Shown here piece after piece: positions 59,522 to 64,000 of a DNA stretch of 64,000 nucleotides; the stretch's first letter is position 1, and every line of letters begins with the position of its first letter. The stretch spans positions 44,138 through 108,137 of the forward strand of contig JAHHIE010000018.1 in the NCBI GenBank assembly GCA_019358945.1, in the 5' to 3' direction. The translations under genes and the position numbers were made by a program. The notes beneath the pieces are model-generated. The model made no database searches, was not told the origin of the DNA, and saw nothing but the letters and a program-made list of their open reading frames with translations. This DNA is from Stenomitos rutilans HA7619-LM2. Its GTDB lineage: Bacteria; Cyanobacteriota; Cyanobacteriia; Leptolyngbyales; Leptolyngbyaceae.

Positions 59522-59548
59522 TCTCCTATCGGAGACACTACGTGAACG
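59522..59548 (+). repeat. Short interspersed repeat, second copy
   Basis: TCTCCTATCGGAGACACTAC followed by GTGAACG matches the repeat at 52052-52077 in the VirB8-like gene. It is followed by related inverted pieces (GTTCTGCCACGTTCGGCTCT and TCTCGAAGAGTCTCG). Its presence coincides with the first break of the acidic coiled-coil gene. Confidence 0.6.
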
Positions 59549-59698
59549 GTCAGGTTCTGCCACGTTCGGCTCTGCCGTCTCGAAGAGTCTCGCTTCTGGG
59601 TACTCTGCCGCTGCTTGGGTCGGGTGGGTGTTTTGATAGCCATAGGCAGCCCTGGAACACAAGTTAAGGTTGCTGTAGATGTCACTCTAGCAAGGCGA

Positions 59699-59713
59699 GT
59701 GTGCTTTGCACAC
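59699..59713. repeat. Short perfect hairpin repeat
   Basis: GTGTGC-TTT-GCACAC is followed by GCTACGCGAACGCCCC, another common form of cyanobacterial interspersed palindrome. It lies in the gap before the antitoxin gene. Confidence 0.6.
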
Positions 59714-59819
59714 GCTACGCGAACGCCCCTACACCCTATACCCAATGGCGATTTGTCCAGTATCCAGTTGGCTAAGTTATAATAATCCCAGAATTATACC
59801 CTTGCGGTTTGCTCAACCT

Positions 59820-60152
59820 ATGAACAACAGCGTAATTAAAGATCCCACGTTCCCAATGCGCCATGCCCAGGTGACGGAGTTGAAAAATACCGCCAAAATC
59901 GCGGATTTGGCAAAAGACGCGGATGTCCTGATTACTCGAAATGGGGAAACCATAGCCTATCTGGTCAATCCAGAGCATTATGAGGCAATGATTTCAGCAT
60001 GGAATGAACTGCGGATCAAGGTCAGCCAAACCTTGATATCCAGCTATGAACAGCAGCATGGAGGTTTGCAACGATTAGATGCGGCGATCGCGGCTGCCCA
60101 ACGAGGAGAGTGGGCAACTCCAGAAGAAGAGGCTGAGGTGTTTGACGATTAG
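59820..60152 (+). CDS. Phd/YefM-family antitoxin
   Basis: The start MNNSVIKDPTF at 59820 is likely; MRHAQVTELKN further in is the family core. The frame open to 59706 runs through a repeat. The core (VTELKNTAKIADLAKDADVLITRNGETIAYLVNPEHYEAMIS) is the DNA-binding and dimerisation fold of Phd/YefM antitoxins, and the C-terminal AIAAAQRGEWATPEEEAEVFDD is the toxin-binding tail. The partner toxin follows immediately but is cut to 19 residues, so this is an orphan antitoxin. It may still bind DNA or cross-neutralise other RelE-like toxins. Confidence 0.85.
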   Translation: MNNSVIKDPTFPMRHAQVTELKNTAKIADLAKDADVLITRNGETIAYLVNPEHYEAMISAWNELRIKVSQTLISSYEQQHGGLQRLDAAIAAAQRGEWATPEEEAEVFDD

Positions 60153-60212
60153 ATGAAAGTCACGTTTCAACGAGCTGCGTTGGATGACATCGAAAGAGTA
60201 TTATCGGGCTGA
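60153..60212 (+). pseudogene. Stub of a RelE/ParE-family toxin
   Basis: ATG 60153 directly follows the antitoxin stop and encodes MKVTFQRAALDDIERVLSG, which fits the N-terminus of RelE/ParE toxins (I/VxFxxxAxxDIExI). TGA at 60210-60212 ends it after 19 residues and no homologous sequence follows. The active-site residues of the family lie further on and are absent. Confidence 0.7.
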
Positions 60213-60231
60213 CCTCTAAATTTCAATAGCT

Positions 60232-60582
60232 ATGCCAGAAGACTACATTTTAATTGTGACTGATGAAACTGATGGAGTCTCTGTACCAATCGAAGGTCAA
60301 CGGGGATGGGGCGAGGAAGTCCGTAACCGCATTGCTAGCCTAAAGGAAGTCAGGTTGCCCGTCGCGCAGCTAGAGCAGAACATGAATCAGTTCTTGCAAC
60401 TGATTGGGCGCTTGTTCAAGCAGGTAGATCAGCAGATTGGTGCAGAATCGGATATGAAGCTGGATGAGGTAGAGCTATCGGTGGAAATCAGTGGGGAAGG
60501 AGAAGTTAAATTGGTGGCAGGCGGGAAAGCTGCCGGAAAGGGGGCAATTAAGCTTAAATTCACGCGATCGGATAAGAAGTAA
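60232..60582 (+). CDS. Pepco-like (peptidase-coupled) small protein
   Basis: The 116-residue protein (MPEDYILIVTDETDG, then LPVAQLEQNMNQFLQLIGRLFKQVDQQIG, then MKLDEVELSVEISGEGEVKLVAGGKAAGKGAIKLKF) has the beta-helix-beta pattern with a Gly-rich strand of the Trypco1/Pepco families. These are small proteins found next to trypsin- or caspase-like peptidases in predicted bacterial conflict systems. The stop is immediately followed by the metacaspase ATG. It is likely to bind or regulate that protease. Confidence 0.7.
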   Translation: MPEDYILIVTDETDGVSVPIEGQRGWGEEVRNRIASLKEVRLPVAQLEQNMNQFLQLIGRLFKQVDQQIGAESDMKLDEVELSVEISGEGEVKLVAGGKAAGKGAIKLKFTRSDKK

Positions 60583-61887
60583 ATGGCAAGCAATTGGGCG
60601 ATCGTCATTGGCATTAACCAGTATCGATTTTTGCAACCGTTAAAGTATGCGAAACGGGATGCCGAAACGATGCATAGCTTTTTAATGCAAGAAGCCAAAT
60701 TCGATCGCATCTTTTTGTTTACCGATGACTCTCCCCCTATTAGCGGTAAACCAACTGAACCGTTTCGGGCAAATCTGCTGCGGGTCTTGCGCCAAATCTT
60801 TGCAACGCCCTTTATGAAGGATGGCGATAACTTCTGGTTCTTTTTCAGTGGACATGGAATTCCCCACAACGGACAGGATTATCTGATGCCGCTGGATGGC
60901 GATCCAGAGGACATTGAAAACACGGGCATTTCCACAAACGCCATTGCTAATTACCTGCGGAGTTGTGGAGCCGATAATGCGGTGATGATTTTGGATGCTT
61001 GTCGCAGTGGAGGCAAGAAAGCGGGTGAAGGGATTGGTAGACAAACGGAAGCAGAAGCTCGTCAAACTGGGGTGATTAGCCTCTTTTCTTGCAGTCCCGA
61101 ACAGTATTCCTATGAATTGGAAGCCATCGAGCAGGGAGCCTTTACCTATGCCTTGCTAGAAGGTCTGGGCATTCGAGGTCGGTGTGCGACTGTCGAGCGA
61201 CTCAACCAGTATCTTGAACATCGAGTGCCGGAACTGGTGACTCAATATTTGGGCAGGGTCAGACAGGTTCCTTATACCATTGCCGAACCCCTGAATCGCT
61301 CTCACCTGATTTTAATGCCCCAACACTCCAGTCTTGCTGATATTGCAACACTGAAGAATGATGCCTATCGTGCTGAGAGACAACAAGATTGGGATTTGGC
61401 ACAACGGCTCTGGATACGAATCAATGCAGCGGCTTCGGGTCAAGATATGGAGGCGATCGAAGCCTTGCAAAATCTGGAAACCCAGCGTCGCAACAGAACG
61501 GCTCCCCCTCAACCAGAACCACCGCGAACAGCAGAATCCTCCAAAGCTTCTTTTAAATCCCGCTCACTAACTCGAAGGCAAGTTCTCCAATGGGCAATTC
61601 CAGCAGGCGTGGGAGTGGCGGGAGTAACCCTTGCCAGCCAACTGCTTAAAGTGCCATCCCAGCCAACTGCTTCCCCCTTTTCCCCATCTCAGCCAACTCC
61701 TCCCTCCCCCCCATCTTCTCCAACTTCTGTCAACGTTGATTATTCCAGATTAGAAGGATTTCTGAAGTCCGGGAAATGGGAACAAGCTGACCTGGAAACC
61801 ACTGATTTGATGTTGAAAGTGGCAAATCGAGAAAAGGAAAATTGGTTGGACGATGAAAGCATAAAAACTTTCCCTGTAGTGTTCTGA
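60583..61887 (+). CDS. Metacaspase-like (C14) peptidase with C-terminal GUN4 domain, frameshifted near the end
   Basis: Residues 1-240 form a caspase-fold peptidase with catalytic His91 in FSGHG and Cys140 in LDACRSGG. A helical segment follows, then a Tat-like or membrane stretch (TRRQVLQWAIPAGVGVAGVT, about 330-350) and a Pro/Ser linker. From residue 386 a GUN4 domain begins (YSRLEGFLKSGKWEQADLET, then LMLKVANREKENWLDD). At about 61868 the phase is lost after SIKTFP; the remaining GUN4 sequence continues in another phase to 62198. GUN4 binds tetrapyrroles in cyanobacteria, so the full gene would encode a protease with a candidate porphyrin-binding module. Confidence 0.85.
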   Translation: MASNWAIVIGINQYRFLQPLKYAKRDAETMHSFLMQEAKFDRIFLFTDDSPPISGKPTEPFRANLLRVLRQIFATPFMKDGDNFWFFFSGHGIPHNGQDYLMPLDGDPEDIENTGISTNAIANYLRSCGADNAVMILDACRSGGKKAGEGIGRQTEAEARQTGVISLFSCSPEQYSYELEAIEQGAFTYALLEGLGIRGRCATVERLNQYLEHRVPELVTQYLGRVRQVPYTIAEPLNRSHLILMPQHSSLADIATLKNDAYRAERQQDWDLAQRLWIRINAAASGQDMEAIEALQNLETQRRNRTAPPQPEPPRTAESSKASFKSRSLTRRQVLQWAIPAGVGVAGVTLASQLLKVPSQPTASPFSPSQPTPPSPPSSPTSVNVDYSRLEGFLKSGKWEQADLETTDLMLKVANREKENWLDDESIKTFPVVF

Positions 61888-62198
61888 GTAGAATTGACCG
61901 CTTGTGGGTAAACAATAGTGATGGCAAATTTGGATTCAGTGTGCAAAAGAAGATCTATGTTGGAAGCTGTGGTGGCGAGCTTAGTGGACAGAATAGTGAA
62001 AAGGCTGATAATTGCTTTGGTGATCGGGTAGGGTGGCGAGTGAAAGAAAACTGGATCAGTAACAGTGATACAGACTACAGCACACAGGCACCCAGAGGAC
62101 ACCTACCCACTTATTACAGCGCTGGAGGTACGTATGTTTTGTTTTGGGAGATGGGGAGGTTTGCTCTCTTCTCTCGTGCAGAGACTTGTAAACTTTAG
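61888..62198 (+). pseudogene. Remaining part of the GUN4 domain, out of phase with the metacaspase
   Basis: The shifted phase encodes FPCSVLSRIDRLWVNNSDGK, then FGDRVGWRVKENWISNSD, then APRGHLPTYYSAGGTY and ends LFSRAETCKL. These are consecutive GUN4 landmarks ending at the normal domain terminus. Joined to the upstream frame by one indel near the A-run ATAAAAAC (61860-61867), the whole gene would encode about 540 residues. Confidence 0.8.
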
Positions 62199-62380
62199 CA
62201 TTTAACGGTTTCGGTAGTTTCTAAAGATTTGTAGTAGCAGCCTTTTTAGGCAAATAATCAAGATTCCAGCACTTCATTACCTAGCACCAGAGAGTCCTTA
62301 CCCAGTTAGGAAATTCTGCGATCGCTCTTTTGAGAGCAGCAAGCGATCGCCCCTCTCGCCGCAGGTTTGGTTGAGTACCG

Positions 62381-62761
62381 TTAAGTTCTTGCCTGTAAAT
62401 CATTGGATGAGGTGAAACCCAACTGCAAGCGATCGCTCCACTGTTGAACATCAGCAGCAACTTGCAAGCGATCGCTTGGGCTTGACCAGAGTGTTGACCA
62501 CTGGAGTTTCCATCGACTCAGTTGGCGTTGCAACTCAACCAATTGGGTCGCCAACTCTATGTTTGTATCCAGGTTCAGGCTAGGAACGACCCACTCAATA
62601 AAAAACTGGCTTTCTCGAATCAGGTCTTGGGCAAGTTGTTCCTCCGTACCCGCTTGAGCCAGTGCTTTAATTTGAGTCAGGTTTTCAACCAACTGACCAA
62701 GCTGAGTCGAAACGTCATGTTCTAGATACTGGGTTTTGAGGCTATGCAAATTTACTGCCAT
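62381..62761 (-). CDS. Helical protein of unknown function
   Basis: The 126-residue protein is predicted almost wholly alpha-helical: LKTQYLEHDVSTQLGQLVENLTQIKALA, then ESQFFIEWVVPSLNLDTNIELATQLVELQRQLSRWKLQW. No motif is recognised. Its ATG lies within the stop region of the DUF5674 gene (10-bp overlap), so the two are co-translated. It has no Cys or His motif and no signal. Confidence 0.6.
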   Translation of the reverse strand: MAVNLHSLKTQYLEHDVSTQLGQLVENLTQIKALAQAGTEEQLAQDLIRESQFFIEWVVPSLNLDTNIELATQLVELQRQLSRWKLQWSTLWSSPSDRLQVAADVQQWSDRLQLGFTSSNDLQART

Positions 62762-63099
62762 GACACATTTCCTAAAAGATGCTGAACAATGCGGTGAATC
62801 TGCTCTCGAATTGCTGGATCTTGAATTTCCATTGAGCGATTGCCAACGCTAGGGCGAATGTTAATTAACGATTCGTAACCAACGCCCTGTTTAAGGGGAT
62901 ACCAGTCTGCTCCCCAAACATGGACTTGCTCGCTGCCGTCCTCCAGTAGTACCTGTTCACAGTCGGCATGGAGTTCCCCTCCCCCCGCTAAAATGCCTTG
63001 TTGTATGTCTACTGCTAGTTTAATGTAAATCCCCAAAACCTCTAGCATTTGTCGCATTTGCTCTGGTGTCGCGCGGGTGCGAATGATCTGGATCATCAA
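62752..63099 (-). CDS. DUF5674 family protein
   Basis: The 115-residue protein matches the conserved landmarks of DUF5674: YIKLAVDIQQGILAGGGELHADCE, then LLEDGSEQVHVWGADWYP, then YESLINIRPSVGNRSMEIQDPAIREQI. The role of the family is unknown; its His/Cys/Asp pattern suggests a metal or nucleotide site. It is the first of a two-gene unit with the helical protein. Confidence 0.88.
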   Translation of the reverse strand: MMIQIIRTRATPEQMRQMLEVLGIYIKLAVDIQQGILAGGGELHADCEQVLLEDGSEQVHVWGADWYPLKQGVGYESLINIRPSVGNRSMEIQDPAIREQIHRIVQHLLGNVSWQ

Positions 63100-63177
63100 A
63101 GTAATAACGATTAAGGCTTAATTCTCTCCCAATTCTCCTTTACTTTGTGGCAATCAACTCAATCCTAGCTGTCAGGT

Positions 63178-63513
63178 TCAGGTAGCATTCGAATCAATCG
63201 CGGTCAAAGGAAAATTGAGGATTGGACGAATGGGGCGATCGTGGTTTATCCTGCTGAGGCGATCGGTCCCTCTCCACCAGCATTCTCTCTCTAACTCCCC
63301 TGCGTACTCTTCTGACAGTGACATGGTTTCCTCACCCGTATGTAGATTCCCTCGACAAATCGTGCGTCTCGCTTCATTCCGAACAATAAAGTCACCTGTG
63401 GGTTGAACGTAGGCAGTCCATTGGTCACCCACCTTAAACTGAGCAATTTCAGCATCACCTGACCGGCGCTGTTCATAGGTTGTGGCTACGGCTGTCACCA
63501 GTCCTGAAAACAT
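63178..63513 (-). CDS. Hypothetical protein, accessory-region type
   Basis: The 111-residue protein (FSGLVTAVATTYEQRRSGDA, then FKVGDQWTAYVQPTGDFIVRNEARRTICRG) has beta-type segments and no recognised motif. Its start overlaps the end of the next gene by 19 bp. It may be a small envelope or plasmid protein. Confidence 0.5.
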   Translation of the reverse strand: MFSGLVTAVATTYEQRRSGDAEIAQFKVGDQWTAYVQPTGDFIVRNEARRTICRGNLHTGEETMSLSEEYAGELERECWWRGTDRLSRINHDRPIRPILNFPLTAIDSNAT

Positions 63514-63863
63514 CTCTCTACGCCATTGATCCTATCCAGTTCAGAACTTTGAACCGCTTCGGCACCAGGGAGGACTGGCTCAGGCAGTTGAATCGAATCA
63601 GGGTTCAACTTCAGCACCACGCTAGAACCTTCAGGACGTAGATTTGCTTCAAAAGAACTCCCGATCGGTAGCTTAGGAGTATCCGGTGAGAAAGTGCCAA
63701 GGTTCTTATCGTCGATCTGGACGATCGGGGTGCCGTTATAGCGGTAGTACTCTGGATGCGATTCCGGCAGTTCAAACTCCCCTACCTGAATGCTCACAGT
63801 CTGATTGCGCCATTGCTTACTGGCAAAGTTCTCCCCAGCAAAGTCATTGTGGCGGATACCCAA
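63495..63863 (-). CDS. Hypothetical protein, 5' end probably lost to an insertion
   Basis: The 122-residue frame begins with an unlikely TTG (GIRHNDFAGENFASKQW). The phase is open for seven more codons upstream without a start before TAA at about 63884-63886, where an insertion-sequence-like tip (TAGAACTTACGCA) is met. This suggests that an insertion removed the true start. The body is beta-rich (VSIQVGEFELPES, TPIVQIDDKNLGTF, EANLRPEGSSVVLKLNPDSIQLPEP). No family is recognised. Confidence 0.5.
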   Translation of the reverse strand: MGIRHNDFAGENFASKQWRNQTVSIQVGEFELPESHPEYYRYNGTPIVQIDDKNLGTFSPDTPKLPIGSSFEANLRPEGSSVVLKLNPDSIQLPEPVLPGAEAVQSSELDRINGVERCFQDW

Positions 63864-63875
63864 AACCTTAATCTC

Positions 63876-64000
63876 TAGAACTTACGCATTGACAGAAGTG
63901 GCAATGTCTGAAGTCAGACAACAGCCGATCTGGAGAGGTTTTTCAAAATAAACTGACGGATCACTGGCACAAATAGCTGCCTAGACACCTGATACAGGTT
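63876..64000. mobile_element. Possible insertion-sequence or MITE end running off the window
   Basis: TAGAACTTACGCATTGACAG at 63876 resembles the TAGGACTTACGCA tips at 41199 and 44052. The 125 bp to the edge show no open frame with coding character. It truncates the 5' side of the preceding minus-strand gene. Confidence 0.5.

Larger units (their letters stand above)
59191..59643 (-). pseudogene. Broken 5' part of the acidic coiled-coil gene
   Basis: Homologous coding runs in three phases. ATG 59643 gives MAIKTPTRPKQRQS; a second phase carries RRKLRHLENTLDKAITKALQ and EEGIESHEDFKAYVESFSE. The third phase continues as GKAPITVELCEGGGSDDEIR and then joins the 57925-59190 frame. The two breaks lie at short palindromic repeats (59522-59600 and 59386-59398). 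The parts would make one protein of about 570 residues if the repeats were removed. Confidence 0.65.

Noticed and set aside
1..64000. CRISPR arrays, rRNA genes and intact tRNA genes
   Set aside because: None could be recognised on either strand; the only tRNA-like sequence is the degenerate remnant at 48068.

Overview
The window reads as cyanobacterial DNA. The palindrome GCGATCGC (HIP1) and its core CGATCG recur in almost every gene. The gene content agrees: an SLH-plus-OprB outer-membrane porin, a GUN4 domain, multi-GAF histidine kinases, NB-ARC/TPR proteins, and small interspersed palindromic repeats and MITEs. A large-genome, probably filamentous, cyanobacterium (Leptolyngbya/Oscillatoriales-like) fits, but no rRNA or other phylogenetic marker is present to fix the genus.

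Layout. (1) 1-8.1 kb is a plus-strand metabolic cluster: four short-chain dehydrogenases (SDRs; one partial, one with a Tat signal, one lacking the catalytic Tyr/Lys), a SnoaL-like protein, a tautomerase, an aldo/keto reductase sitting in the debris of an older tandem array, a GNAT acetyltransferase, an F420-type NADP reductase homologue and a LanC-like zinc protein. (2) 8.1-15.3 kb holds a HTH protein, then a very large eight-GAF sensor kinase translationally coupled to a NarL-type response regulator. (3) 15.3-19.6 kb (minus strand) holds a porin, a Tat-exported gluconate-dehydrogenase-type small subunit and a GMC flavoprotein, probably one periplasmic oxidation module. (4) 19.7-25.8 kb holds a MITE, a SnoaL-like protein, an EmrA-like adaptor, an isochorismatase-type hydrolase, a TPR protein and an EmrB-like MFS exporter. 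(5) 25.9-33.2 kb holds an MDR dehydrogenase remnant cut by an IS6-type remnant, followed by a TetR-controlled ABC-2 export operon of the YbhGFSR type with two candidate operators. (6) 33.4-37.3 kb (minus) is a cbb3-like terminal oxidase operon: subunit I, subunit II, a 52-residue membrane protein and two DUF2231 membrane proteins. (7) 38-43.1 kb holds a LysR regulator divergent from an SDR/DUF1330/beta-hydroxyacid-dehydrogenase-like operon, then AraC, NTF2-like and VOC genes. (8) 43.3-44.1 kb holds a MITE-interrupted pseudogene and a transposase tail. (9) 44.2-47.8 kb holds a secreted protein and a glycogen-debranching-type enzyme.

(10) From about 48 kb to the end the window looks like an integrated plasmid or accessory island. 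It contains a decayed chimeric SDR, a type IV secretion core trio (VirB8-, VirB10- and VirB9-like, the VirB10 gene broken by an in-frame TGA inside an inverted repeat), a MntA/HepT toxin-antitoxin pair, a large NB-ARC/TPR STAND ATPase next to a small helical protein with a matching C-terminal motif, an acidic coiled-coil gene broken by repeats, an orphan Phd-type antitoxin, and a Pepco-like/metacaspase-GUN4 pair with a frameshift.

The most interesting parts are the STAND ATPase/small-effector pair (57.6-53.5 kb), which resembles amyloid-motif cell-death signalling, the neighbouring metacaspase-GUN4 gene, and the 52-bp inverted repeat whose loop orientation decides whether the VirB10-like reading frame is open. 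Several genes in the last 16 kb are broken, so parts of this island are decaying.
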